A DNA stretch of 34,578 bases from Bacillota bacterium (GTDB lineage Bacteria; Bacillota; UBA5301). This document shows, piece after piece, positions 8,684-16,225 of the stretch. Each line of letters begins with the position of its first letter. The first letter of the stretch is position 1. The notes below the pieces were generated by a model. The model was not told the origin of the DNA, searched no databases, and saw nothing but the letters and a program-made list of their open reading frames with translations. Where the stretch lies: positions 1 through 34,578 of the forward strand of contig JAAYHC010000042.1 in the NCBI GenBank assembly GCA_012735535.1, read 5' to 3'. A program made the translations under genes and the position numbers.

Positions 8684-9196
8684 TTACCCATTCTCAATGG
8701 ATTGTTTTGCTTCTTGAATAACAAGTTCACAGACCTTGTCCAATTTGGCCGCGAGCTCCGGGCTTAACTCCAGGTCCAGCTCGATCGCTTTAGGTTCAAT
8801 ACCATAGACGATCATCTCATCCGGCATATTACCCGTCTGCCTGGCCAGCGCAATGACCTCATGCAAATTAAGCTGGTGCATAGATGTTACTGGCATCCGT
8901 TCGAAAACAACATCATCAGTGGAAAACCGGTATACGGTGGCGGGTTCGCCTCCCCCTTTAACCGCATCAATAACGATAACCTTCTTCGCACGGCTAAACG
9001 GGGTCAAGAGGTCCAGACCGGATGTACCTCCATCCATCACCTCTACGCCCTCGGGCACGCCGAGTTCGTAGATGCGGCGAACCGCGTGAATACCAAACCC
9101 GTCGTCTTTAAGGAGAAGGTTCCCGATCCCCACGATGAGGATCGGGACCTTCTCCTTTGCACCTTCGTTAGGCTTTTTTCCGGATAGGTTGTTCAT
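8684..9196 (-). CDS. hydrogenase maturation protease (HyaD/HybD/HycI family)
   Basis: A 170-aa endopeptidase that removes the C-terminal extension of the hydrogenase large subunit once nickel is in place. The family opening VGIGNLLLKDDGFGIHAVRR contains the Ni-sensing acidic residue. The second acid lies in MDGGTSGLDLL and the metal-binding His in SMHQLNLHEV, the three ligands expected from E. coli HybD/HycI. The only in-frame start before the motif is the ATG at 9196. It lies inside the end of the cytochrome b gene (29-nt overlap) and has a poor ribosome site, suggesting coupled translation. The matching cleavage substrate is the large subunit two genes upstream. Confidence 0.93.
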   Translation of the reverse strand: MNNLSGKKPNEGAKEKVPILIVGIGNLLLKDDGFGIHAVRRIYELGVPEGVEVMDGGTSGLDLLTPFSRAKKVIVIDAVKGGGEPATVYRFSTDDVVFERMPVTSMHQLNLHEVIALARQTGNMPDEMIVYGIEPKAIELDLELSPELAAKLDKVCELVIQEAKQSIENG

Positions 9197-9776
9197 AACC
9201 GGTAATCATGCCCCGCATCAGGTCTAAGCCATGATAGAAGCTCAAGTAGACGTGGATACCGGTCGTGATGATGAAGAGCCAACAACCAAGGAAGTGCCCT
9301 ACCCGCACCCAGTAGAGTGATGCGCCAAATCTCGCCCACTCAAACCCGGGGAGCATATAGAGCGCATAACCAGTAATCGCTTCGAAGATCATGAGGAATA
9401 ACCACATGCTGTAGGTTAGACGCTGACCAGGATTAAGGTGCCCGTCTTTCGGCTCAACATCGCTGAACCACAGGTAATACTTGACCAATGGAACCAGGTC
9501 TTTGGTATGGCGCAGATAGAACCAGATCTGTTTGTAATAGCCTGTTACCAGGGCGTGGTAAACTTTGACGATCAAGTTCATCGTCACCACATACATTGCT
9601 AAGAAATGGACGTATCTGGCGCCATTCATCGCCCCCGGAAACCAGAGGTCACCAGGATAGTGGATATACATTCCTGACCAGGCCAAAAGGACCATACACA
9701 AGGCGTGAATCCAGTGCATTATCCTAATCGCAAGGGGCTGATCAGGCTTTCTTTGCACCACAGCTTTTTCAGCCAT
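9168..9776 (-). CDS. hyaC: Ni/Fe-hydrogenase b-type cytochrome subunit
   Basis: A 202-aa membrane protein with four predicted transmembrane helices. Histidines are suited to bind two b haems: IMHWIHAL near the start, ARYVHFLA and VYHAL in helix 2, and GHFLGCW...GIHVYLSFYHG near the end. It anchors the periplasmic hydrogenase dimer and passes electrons to quinone. GGAGG lies 8 nt before the ATG at 9776. An upstream in-frame start (9806) overlaps the large subunit and is rejected. The small subunit has its own C-terminal hydrophobic anchor, as expected for this type of complex. The name follows E. coli usage and does not assert orthology. Confidence 0.92.
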   Translation of the reverse strand: MAEKAVVQRKPDQPLAIRIMHWIHALCMVLLAWSGMYIHYPGDLWFPGAMNGARYVHFLAMYVVTMNLIVKVYHALVTGYYKQIWFYLRHTKDLVPLVKYYLWFSDVEPKDGHLNPGQRLTYSMWLFLMIFEAITGYALYMLPGFEWARFGASLYWVRVGHFLGCWLFIITTGIHVYLSFYHGLDLMRGMITGYEQPIRKKA

Positions 9777-9799
9777 TAATTTAACCTCCTTCTCCTGGT

Positions 9800-11341
9800 C
9801 TAGCAACCAATAGTGAATTTAGCGGCAATTCGTTCTTTCTCCAAATCGACTACGTGTACAGCACAGGCTATACATGGGTCATAGGAACGAATAATCCGGG
9901 TCAACTCGATCGGTCTCGAGAGGTCCTTGATCTCCGTGCCGATCATCGCGATCTCGTACGGACCAGGCTGCCCGGTGATGTCACGCGGGCTGGCGTTCCA
10001 ACCGGTCGGGATAATCATCTGGTAATTGGTGATACGACCGCCTTCTGCCTCGAGCCAGTGGCCGATCGCCCCGCGCGGAGCCTCGTCCAGACCATAGCCA
10101 CGGCCGCTGCCCGGTTTGTACTGAGCACATGGCACCTTGCCATCCGGTTTCAGCTCGGTGATCCAGTTCAGTATATTGTTGGCAATTAACTGAGCTTCCA
10201 GCGCGCGGGCAGCAATTCTCGCCAGAACCGACGGGCCGATCTTCAGCTTGGCTGCCAGATCGAGTAGGTTCGGATCTTGACGGACCAACATCCGGGCTAG
10301 TGGACCAACCTCCATCGCTTTGGTGTTGTAGCGCGGAGCCTTGAGCCAGGAGTATTTTTCGCCGCGGCGCGGATCGCTCGGTACACCGGTGAACTTCGGC
10401 TCGGTGACTCCGTCGCCGGGATGTCTCGGATTACCATCTTGATAATACGAATAAGCTACATGCTCAACAATCCGGGATTGATCGAATTCCTGGACATTAT
10501 TGATGTCGCCGTCCATGATCACGCCACGCGGCAGGAGGCCGTTGTACGGGTCGCGATCGGCGCCTTCGAACGCACCGTAAGCCAGGAAGTTACCCGGGCC
10601 AACACCGATGTTACCGTAGTCAATGTAGTACGGAGCAACAGCCAAAACATCCGGGACATATTTGGTATCGATGAAGTCTTTGAGTTCTTTAGCATAACCG
10701 ATTAACTCGGTGACCAAGGTCGGAGTGACCTTCGGGGTCATACCACCGGCAACGATACCGACGACATGCGGGAATTTTCCGCCGAGCAGAGCAATGGCTT
10801 CGCCGACCCGCTGGTACATGCGGACAGCTTCGATGTAGTGTTTGGTTGCCACGATGTTGATGTCGGTCGGCAAACGGAAGTCATGATCCCACCGCGGTGT
10901 GAACGGAGCGGTATCACCCGACTGGATCAGGCTCTTCAAGTCGAGCAACTCAGGATCGTTTCCGGTGTATTGGGCAACAGCGGTCGGATCAACATAGTCG
11001 AGTGCGACCAAGTGATAAAAGTGCAAGATATGGGATCCAAGAAATTGGAAGCCATTGATAATGTTGCGGAGGATCCGGGCATTTTCTGGGATGTCAATTC
11101 CGTAAGCCATTTCGATGGCTTTTGAACCCGCCGTTGCGTACGGAATCGGACAAACACCACACGCACGCTGGGAGATCAAAACGGCATCCTCGGCCTTGCG
11201 ACCCCGCAAGATTTGCTCCAGACCACGGTAGAGAGTACCCATAGTCCAAGCATTAACGACTTTATTGTTTTCGACTTCAACTTGAATTTTTAAGTGACCC
11301 TCAATACGGTTTACCGGGTCGACAGTAATAATCTGACTCAT
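9800..11341 (-). CDS. hyaB: [NiFe] hydrogenase large (catalytic) subunit, group 1 type
   Basis: A 513-aa subunit carrying the Ni-Fe(CN)2CO active site. Nickel ligands are visible as Cys61-x2-Cys64 in the N-terminal RACGVC and Cys490-x2-Cys493 in the C-terminal DPCIACAVH. A 17-residue tail after His496 is the expected protease-removed extension, so the subunit needs Ni-dependent processing. Residue 68, normally the conserved His of the CxxCxxxH motif, is Tyr here (CGVCPIPYA; codon TAC at 11138-11140). The N-terminal NRIEGHLKI is typical. The subunit has no signal and should be exported by the Tat system in complex with the small subunit. It lies 24 nt after the small-subunit gene. A group 1 membrane-bound uptake enzyme is inferred from the Tat small subunit and the cytochrome b. 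Confidence 0.96.
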   Translation of the reverse strand: MSQIITVDPVNRIEGHLKIQVEVENNKVVNAWTMGTLYRGLEQILRGRKAEDAVLISQRACGVCPIPYATAGSKAIEMAYGIDIPENARILRNIINGFQFLGSHILHFYHLVALDYVDPTAVAQYTGNDPELLDLKSLIQSGDTAPFTPRWDHDFRLPTDINIVATKHYIEAVRMYQRVGEAIALLGGKFPHVVGIVAGGMTPKVTPTLVTELIGYAKELKDFIDTKYVPDVLAVAPYYIDYGNIGVGPGNFLAYGAFEGADRDPYNGLLPRGVIMDGDINNVQEFDQSRIVEHVAYSYYQDGNPRHPGDGVTEPKFTGVPSDPRRGEKYSWLKAPRYNTKAMEVGPLARMLVRQDPNLLDLAAKLKIGPSVLARIAARALEAQLIANNILNWITELKPDGKVPCAQYKPGSGRGYGLDEAPRGAIGHWLEAEGGRITNYQMIIPTGWNASPRDITGQPGPYEIAMIGTEIKDLSRPIELTRIIRSYDPCIACAVHVVDLEKERIAAKFTIGC

Positions 11342-11365
11342 CTACTCTGCTTCCTCCTTTCGCCC

Positions 11366-12451
11366 TTAAGCCTCAGTTTTCGCCTGTTCCTCATGGGCCG
11401 CACGCTTACCCAGCTTGCCTTTGGCGGCAGCGCCTACAGCGTGTACGCCGATACCAATGGCCGTAGCGGCTCCAAGCACGGTACCGATCAGATCGGCATC
11501 GGCACGTATACCGGCCCAACCAGGTAGCGCCAGATCTGGCAAGCGATCGTGGAACGGCATGAAGGCATCTGGGAAGCTCGGTTCGACACAACCGATGCAA
11601 CCGGCACCGACAGCAACACACCAGCTTTTACTACCATTCCAGCGGATCTGCGGGCAGTTAGAGTGGGTGTTCGGGCCTTTGCACCCTACCTTGACCAAAC
11701 AGTAATCGCGACCGACTTCGGTATCGCCATATTTTTCAACGTACATCCCTTCGTCAAACGAGGCACGACGTTCGCAATTGTCATGGATGCACTGGCCATA
11801 AATGAACTTCGGACGCCCAAAGCTGTCAAGTTCAGGCATACCAAACATCAAGACGTGAACAACAGTTGAAATCAGCCAACTCGGGTTAGCTGCACAACCA
11901 GGGATGTTGATAACTTTCTCTTTTCCGATAATTTCGCTAACCGGTTTAACCTGGCCTGGATTAGGTTTGGCAGCGGGAATGCCACCGTAGGCGGCACAGG
12001 AGCCAAGAGCGATCACCGCTTTTGCCTTAGCCGCAACCTCTTTCAACACGTCATAGAAGTTACGATCAGCAATCATGCCATAACCGTCTAGGGTCGGAAC
12101 GGCTCCTTCGATCACAGCAATGTAGTTACCGGCCTCTTTCTCGATTGTCTCATGCAATACCTCTTCGGTCTGCGCACCTTGTGCGGCCATAATTACTTCG
12201 ATATACCGAACTGAAAGATGGTTGAGGATGACGTCAACCGCATTCGGCGAATCAGCATTTAAGAAAGATGTACTACAACCGGAACATGAACCAAACTCAA
12301 GCCAGACAACAGGTGGTTTCTTTGCACTAGCAGCCAAAACCTCAGCCACTTCCGAAGCAGACATTTCTGAGAGGCCAAGAGCCGCTGCTACCCCGCCGCA
12401 GATTTTCAAGAAGTCTCTACGGCTAACCTCGCGGAACAATTCACGACTCAC
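11366..12451 (-). CDS. hyaA: [NiFe] hydrogenase small subunit with Tat signal
   Basis: A 361-aa electron-transfer subunit. The twin-arginine motif SRRDFLK (10-16) is followed by a hydrophobic segment, so the dimer is exported folded. The proximal cluster site is GSCSGCS with Gly, not Cys, between the ligands. The extra cysteine of O2-tolerant MBH enzymes is therefore absent at this position. The distal site has IHDNC and YCLVKVGC. At the medial site the order is CPQIRWN, SWC (Cys278), GCIGC, where [3Fe-4S] enzymes have Pro instead of Cys278; a [4Fe-4S] cluster is predicted. A C-terminal hydrophobic helix (~320-345) plus a charged tail forms the membrane anchor. The start is GTG at 12451 with AGGAG at 10 nt. 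First gene of the hydrogenase operon. Confidence 0.96.
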   Translation of the reverse strand: MSRELFREVSRRDFLKICGGVAAALGLSEMSASEVAEVLAASAKKPPVVWLEFGSCSGCSTSFLNADSPNAVDVILNHLSVRYIEVIMAAQGAQTEEVLHETIEKEAGNYIAVIEGAVPTLDGYGMIADRNFYDVLKEVAAKAKAVIALGSCAAYGGIPAAKPNPGQVKPVSEIIGKEKVINIPGCAANPSWLISTVVHVLMFGMPELDSFGRPKFIYGQCIHDNCERRASFDEGMYVEKYGDTEVGRDYCLVKVGCKGPNTHSNCPQIRWNGSKSWCVAVGAGCIGCVEPSFPDAFMPFHDRLPDLALPGWAGIRADADLIGTVLGAATAIGIGVHAVGAAAKGKLGKRAAHEEQAKTEA

Positions 12452-12721
12452 TAATCGCCAACTCCTTTCATAATAAAGGTTACATTACAGCCGTTGAAAT
12501 GTTGTGAATACGCTTCCCTTCTTGATTCCCCCCTTTTTGGTATTGCCATGACCCACCCAGGCATAACAACACTTATTCCTTTTAGTTCACCCTTGGAGCA
12601 ACTTTTCCTGCTTTTTTTCACCTTTTCCCCTAGGACAAATGTTAAAACCTTCGCGTTTTCCACTTAACGGAATATTCTGACAATACGTGGTAAGAAGCGG
12701 ACTATGCCGCTCTTCCTAAGA
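12452..12721 (-). promoter_or_regulatory. 270-nt non-coding leader/promoter region upstream of the hydrogenase operon
   Basis: This gap separates the DUF554 gene from the hydrogenase small subunit on the same strand. A 70-codon frame can be opened across most of it (12663 to 12451). It has no family resemblance, no good ribosome site and an odd composition, so it is not called as a gene. No confident -10/-35 pair, sigma-54 site or known riboswitch was found. A single TTGTGAA half-site, resembling half of a Rex operator, lies at 12502-12508. The promoter of the hydrogenase operon is presumably here; this is inferred from position only. Confidence 0.4.
12692..12713 (-). terminator. weak hairpin after the DUF554 gene
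   Basis: AGCGG at 12696-12700 pairs with CCGCT at 12707-12711 around a 6-nt loop, with partly paired flanks. It lies just beyond the stop of the DUF554 gene on the minus strand, but no real T-tract follows. It could be a leaky terminator separating the symporter group from the hydrogenase operon. Confidence 0.3.
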
Positions 12722-13402
12722 TTAGGCCCAAAAAAGTGCCAACAAAACAGCAATAAAGATAGCCGGGAGGAAATTGGCGATCTTGAGGCGTTTTATATCC
12801 AGCATCCCCAAGCCCAGACCGATAATCATCAACCCTCCGGTCGCGGTCATCGCCGCCACCGCCGGCTCGCTTAACAAATTTTTGAGGTAAAAGGCAAGTA
12901 GAGTCAATCCGCTCTGATAAATCAGGATCGTCAGGCCGGAAAAAGCCACCCCCCAGCCCAAGCTGGCGGCCAAAACCGTTGACGTCACCCCGTCGATGAT
13001 CCCTTTGTTGATTAAAATTGTGTAGTCCGCACGCAACCCGGCATCAAATGCACCCATGATCGCCATTGGTCCGACCGCAAAAAGCAGACTGGCAGTGACG
13101 AAACCGCGCGAGAAACCATCGGCGCCGCCGGAAGTAAAGCGCCGCTCGACCCGTTGACTCCAGTTTTGCAAGCGGTCTTCGATCTCGAAATATTCACCGA
13201 TGAGTCCGCCCACAACCAAGCTGGTTAAGACCAAGAGCAGGTTGGTTTCGGTCATCGCCATTTCCAAGCCCAAAAGAATAATGATTAGCGCAACCGCTTC
13301 CATCACGCGGTTAATAAACCGGTCAGGCAATTTACCCCTAAGCAAAAGGCCGGCAAAACTGCCGGCTAAAATTAAGCAGACATTAATGATGGTGCCAAGC
13401 AT
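12722..13402 (-). CDS. DUF554 family integral membrane protein
   Basis: A 226-aa protein with about six to seven hydrophobic segments, matching the DUF554 (YdfK-like) family. It opens with MLGTIINVCLILAGSFAGLLL and has the glycine-rich VVGGLIGEYFEIEDRL and FAVGPMAIMGAFDAGL segments typical of that family. The function of DUF554 proteins is not established; transport is often suspected. It starts 31 nt after the TPR gene on the same strand, so the two are probably co-transcribed. Normal length, no defects noticed. Confidence 0.85.
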   Translation of the reverse strand: MLGTIINVCLILAGSFAGLLLRGKLPDRFINRVMEAVALIIILLGLEMAMTETNLLLVLTSLVVGGLIGEYFEIEDRLQNWSQRVERRFTSGGADGFSRGFVTASLLFAVGPMAIMGAFDAGLRADYTILINKGIIDGVTSTVLAASLGWGVAFSGLTILIYQSGLTLLAFYLKNLLSEPAVAAMTATGGLMIIGLGLGMLDIKRLKIANFLPAIFIAVLLALFWA

Positions 13403-13433
13403 GAATACTCCCCCGTTTTACTCCCCTCGATTG

Positions 13434-13961
13434 TTATTGCAACCGCGCCCTGGCTTCGGGAATCAAGGTGTTGTTGATTTGGTCGCTGTAGGCTTGCGGC
13501 GGATTCAAATCTAACACTTTTTGCCACACCTCAATTGCCTCGGCCGGTTTATTCAACCCGTACAACAACACGATCCCTTTATTGTAATAGGCATTGATAA
13601 ATGTTGGCTCCAGCTCGATCGCACGGTCATAACATTCGATCGCTTTTGTCGGCAGCGGCGGCTGGAGGTACCAATAAGATGTACCCAAATCGGTCCAGAC
13701 GCCGACCAGATTGGGGTTGGCTTCTAGCGCCTTTTCATAATATTTAATGGCATCGGCAAATTTGCCTTCATCATACGCCCAATTCCCCAGATTTACCAGG
13801 TCGGTAACCGAAGTACCGCCAGAAGGGCCGGCCGGTCTGCCGCCTAAACCGGAAAAGACGGCGCCCATACTGATTACCATTGCGATTGCTACAATAATGA
13901 TAATTATTTGGTTGTTGCGCATCTGGCGAGCTTTATTCCCCTTAGCTTGCTTCTTCGCCAC
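13434..13961 (-). CDS. membrane-anchored TPR protein
   Basis: A 175-aa protein with a basic N-terminus (KKQAKGNKARQMRNN), one transmembrane helix at ~17-39, a Gly/Pro-rich linker, then about three tetratricopeptide units (LGNWAYDEGKFADAIKYYEK, a second unit ending in AIECYDRAIELEP, and NKGIVLLYGLNKPAEAIEVW). The TPRs should bind a partner protein, probably outside the membrane; the partner is unknown. The start is GTG at 13961 with AGGAG at 8 nt. A nearby ATG is out of frame. It sits between the Na/Pi symporter (21-nt gap) and the DUF554 gene, suggesting a three-gene operon. Function cannot be assigned further. Confidence 0.85.
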   Translation of the reverse strand: MAKKQAKGNKARQMRNNQIIIIIVAIAMVISMGAVFSGLGGRPAGPSGGTSVTDLVNLGNWAYDEGKFADAIKYYEKALEANPNLVGVWTDLGTSYWYLQPPLPTKAIECYDRAIELEPTFINAYYNKGIVLLYGLNKPAEAIEVWQKVLDLNPPQAYSDQINNTLIPEARARLQ

Positions 13962-13982
13962 CCATAATGCTCCTTTCTAAAC

Positions 13983-15614
13983 TTAGATGAGGACAATTTC
14001 GCCCTCACGGTCGAGAACAGCCTGCGCGATATTGGCTGCATGATCGGAAACACGCTCTAAATTGCTGAGAATGTCAAGATAAATGATCCCCGCCTTGGGG
14101 ATGCATGACCCCTCGTTCAAACGGAAGATGTGGTTATTGCGCAGTTCACGCTCCATCTGGTCGGTCTGGTTCTCCAAGCGTAAAACTTGCCGGGCCAGGG
14201 TATAATCATCGGTTTCCAATGCTCGCAAAGTCCCAGCATAAGTCTCCCTGACCTGAGCAAAAATCGCATTCAGCTCCTGGTAGGCCAGCTCGGAAAACTC
14301 AATCCGCGAATCCTCCCGAAACTCGGCCAGTTCGGCGACGTTTTCGAGATGATCGCCGACCCGTTCAATGTCGTTGACCACATGCATCAAATTGATCAGC
14401 CGATCGGATTGCTCTTCGGACAAAGATTTTTGGGAAAGATCCGCGAGATACTCGGTAATTTCCTTCTGAAAGTGGTTGACCACTTTCTCAATCTCAAAGA
14501 CACGGGCCGCTGCTTTCATGTCTTTCTGAATCACCGCCGCTTTGGCCCGATCGAGCATGTCGATGGTTAAATTACCCATCTGGACCAGTTCCTTGGTGAC
14601 TTGGCCCAAGGCCACTGCGGGAGTATTGAAGAGGTGCCGGTCCAAGAAACGAGGACCGGAGATTTCGTCCTTCTCACCCGGCAGAATCGTCATCACGATT
14701 TTGACCATTACATCAACTAAAAAGACCCAGATTACGGTGTTCAAAATATTAAAAGATGTATGAGCGTTTGCGATCAAGCGATGGATATCCGCATTGCCGG
14801 AAATCGCCAGAACGAAGGCTTTAAACTGAGGTAAGAAAAGAATAAAGATAATTGCCCCGAAGATATTAAAGAGGCCATGAGCCAGGGCCGTTCGTTTTGC
14901 CGCCCGGCTCGTTCCAATACTAGCCAAGGCGGCGGTAATACAGGTGCCGATATTGTCGCCGAAAAGAATCGGCAAGGCGGCATCGAAGGTGATCAAACCT
15001 TGGCTCGCTACGGCCATCAGAATCGCAATCGTGGCACTACTGCTCTGGATGATGCAGGTCATCACCACGCCAATTAAAACACCTAAAACCGGATACCGAC
15101 CAAAAGCCGCCATCAAATGGACAAAAGCTTCATTGTCGCGCAAGGGCTTCATCGCAGAGCTCATCGCGTCTAAGCCCATAAATAAAAGCCCGAGACCCAG
15201 GATCACCAGCCCGACGTACTTCTGACTCTTGCGCTTACAGATCAGATTGATCAAAAACCCAATACCCACCATCGGCAGGGCCAGCGCGGTGATATTAAAA
15301 GCAATTAACTGAGCCGTTATGGTAGTACCGATATTGGCACCCATGATAACGCCGAAAGCCTGGCGCAGAGTCATCAACCCGGCGTTGACAAAACCAACCA
15401 GCATTACGGAGGTAGCACTGCTGCTTTGAATGATCGCAGTCACGACCGCACCGATAATCACCCCGCGCACCGGTGTGGTCGTTAACACCTCGAGCAGCCG
15501 GCGCATCCGATCCCCGGCAGCCTTTTGCAGACCGTCACCCATGATCCCCATGCCGTAGAGGAACATGCCGAGTCCGCCGACAAAATTGAAGAGCATCGTC
15601 ATTGTCGCGTTCAT
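13983..15614 (-). CDS. Na+/phosphate cotransporter family protein with C-terminal PhoU domain
   Basis: A 543-aa protein. Residues ~1-310 are a duplicated NptA/PNaS-type membrane domain with the two signature repeats ending in QSSSAT (AVVTAIIQSSSATSVM and GVVMTCIIQSSSATIA), which form the Na+ and phosphate path. Residues ~340-540 are a PhoU-like helical domain, including HVVNDIERVGDHLENV and LERVSDHAANIA, which bind metals or interact with partners. Likely activity is Na+-coupled phosphate or other anion movement; direction is not clear from sequence. The start ATG is preceded by a GAGGTAGGA site. It is the first gene of the symporter-TPR-DUF554 group. Confidence 0.92.
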   Translation of the reverse strand: MNATMTMLFNFVGGLGMFLYGMGIMGDGLQKAAGDRMRRLLEVLTTTPVRGVIIGAVVTAIIQSSSATSVMLVGFVNAGLMTLRQAFGVIMGANIGTTITAQLIAFNITALALPMVGIGFLINLICKRKSQKYVGLVILGLGLLFMGLDAMSSAMKPLRDNEAFVHLMAAFGRYPVLGVLIGVVMTCIIQSSSATIAILMAVASQGLITFDAALPILFGDNIGTCITAALASIGTSRAAKRTALAHGLFNIFGAIIFILFLPQFKAFVLAISGNADIHRLIANAHTSFNILNTVIWVFLVDVMVKIVMTILPGEKDEISGPRFLDRHLFNTPAVALGQVTKELVQMGNLTIDMLDRAKAAVIQKDMKAAARVFEIEKVVNHFQKEITEYLADLSQKSLSEEQSDRLINLMHVVNDIERVGDHLENVAELAEFREDSRIEFSELAYQELNAIFAQVRETYAGTLRALETDDYTLARQVLRLENQTDQMERELRNNHIFRLNEGSCIPKAGIIYLDILSNLERVSDHAANIAQAVLDREGEIVLI

Positions 15615-15696
15615 GTCCTACCTCTATCGTCAGAATTAGCTAAAGCACACCTTTATTCTGTTTCGGCAGGCCTCTTTATTTTCCTCTACCAATACA

Positions 15697-15728
15697 AACC
15701 ACCCATTGTCAATCGCCAATGGGTGGTT
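15697..15728 (-). terminator. 12-bp hairpin between DUF2680-like and symporter genes
   Basis: AACCACCCATTG (15697-15708) and CAATGGGTGGTT (15717-15728) form a perfect 12-bp stem with an 8-nt loop. It lies 33-64 nt after the stop of the DUF2680-like gene on the minus strand and is followed by a modest T-rich run (TTTGTATT). It is most likely the terminator of that gene. Confidence 0.7.
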
Positions 15729-15760
15729 CTAAGCATAATTAAGTGTAATTCGGATGTTGA

Positions 15761-16141
15761 TTACCGCACACCCCAGCAGGGGCAAGCGCCACACCACCAA
15801 CCGCTACCCATCATCCTACCGCCGAAACGGCCCATTGGTCTACCGAAGTAGCGGACGCCGCGCCGGAAACCCGGCTGGCCCCAGGGACTAATTTTGGACG
15901 GATCGAAATCGTCAGACTTAAGATATTCGATCCGACTATCCAAATTCTGCTTGAGCCGCTCAGCCTGCTCTGGGGTGAGTTTGCCGGCCTCGGCCAAGGC
16001 GTCAAGGTATCTCTTTTCCGCTTCGAGTCTTTGCACGTACGCCTCCGTAAGTGCAGACAAACCGCTGTCCGCGGCCCAAACCGGCAAGACACCGATCAGA
16101 GCCAAGATCGCCGACAAAATGAGAATGGTTGCTTTTTTCAT
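15761..16141 (-). CDS. small secreted DUF2680-like protein with Met/Trp/Cys-rich tail
   Basis: A 126-aa protein with a clear SPase I signal (residues 1-24, ending VWA-AD). A helical segment (~28-78) matches the DUF2680 pattern: AEKRYLDALAEAGKLTPEQAERL. The C-terminal 40 residues are rich in Gly, Arg, Met, Trp and aromatics, and end with Cys117, Cys120 and Cys122 in WWCGACPCWG, plus a GGRMMG motif. Such a tail could bind a soft metal or anchor to the envelope; this is inference. The ATG at 16141 is 8 nt from GGGAGG and is preferred over the ATG at 16147. It has its own promoter with tandem CTTCAT boxes, 84 nt downstream of the kinase gene. The molecular function of DUF2680 is not known to me. 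Confidence 0.75.
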   Translation of the reverse strand: MKKATILILSAILALIGVLPVWAADSGLSALTEAYVQRLEAEKRYLDALAEAGKLTPEQAERLKQNLDSRIEYLKSDDFDPSKISPWGQPGFRRGVRYFGRPMGRFGGRMMGSGWWCGACPCWGVR

Positions 16142-16178
16142 CTTCATTACCTCCCTAGCAAAAGTCTATCTTTAAATA

Positions 16179-16211
16179 AATATAGGCAGAGGTTATGAAG
16201 AGCTGATGAAG
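16179..16211 (-). promoter_or_regulatory. promoter with tandem 11-bp response-regulator boxes upstream of the DUF2680-like gene
   Basis: On the minus strand, CTTCATCAGCT (16201-16211) is followed directly by CTTCATAACCT (16190-16200), identical at 9 of 11 positions and in head-to-tail register. Five nucleotides later comes TATATT (16179-16184), a good -10 box. There is no recognisable -35. The boxes occupy that region, as in promoters activated by OmpR/PhoB-type regulators. The same layout precedes the response-regulator gene at 18357-18389. Confidence 0.7.
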
Positions 16212-16225
16212 TTCCGGTAAATATC

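Noticed and set aside
12502-12508. TTGTGAA as a Rex operator for the hydrogenase
   Set aside because: The partner half-site TTCACAA at the required spacing is absent; only a half-site, so not called.
12451-12663. 70-codon minus-strand frame upstream of the hydrogenase small subunit
   Set aside because: No family resemblance, no convincing ribosome site, unusual composition, and it runs through the likely promoter region.
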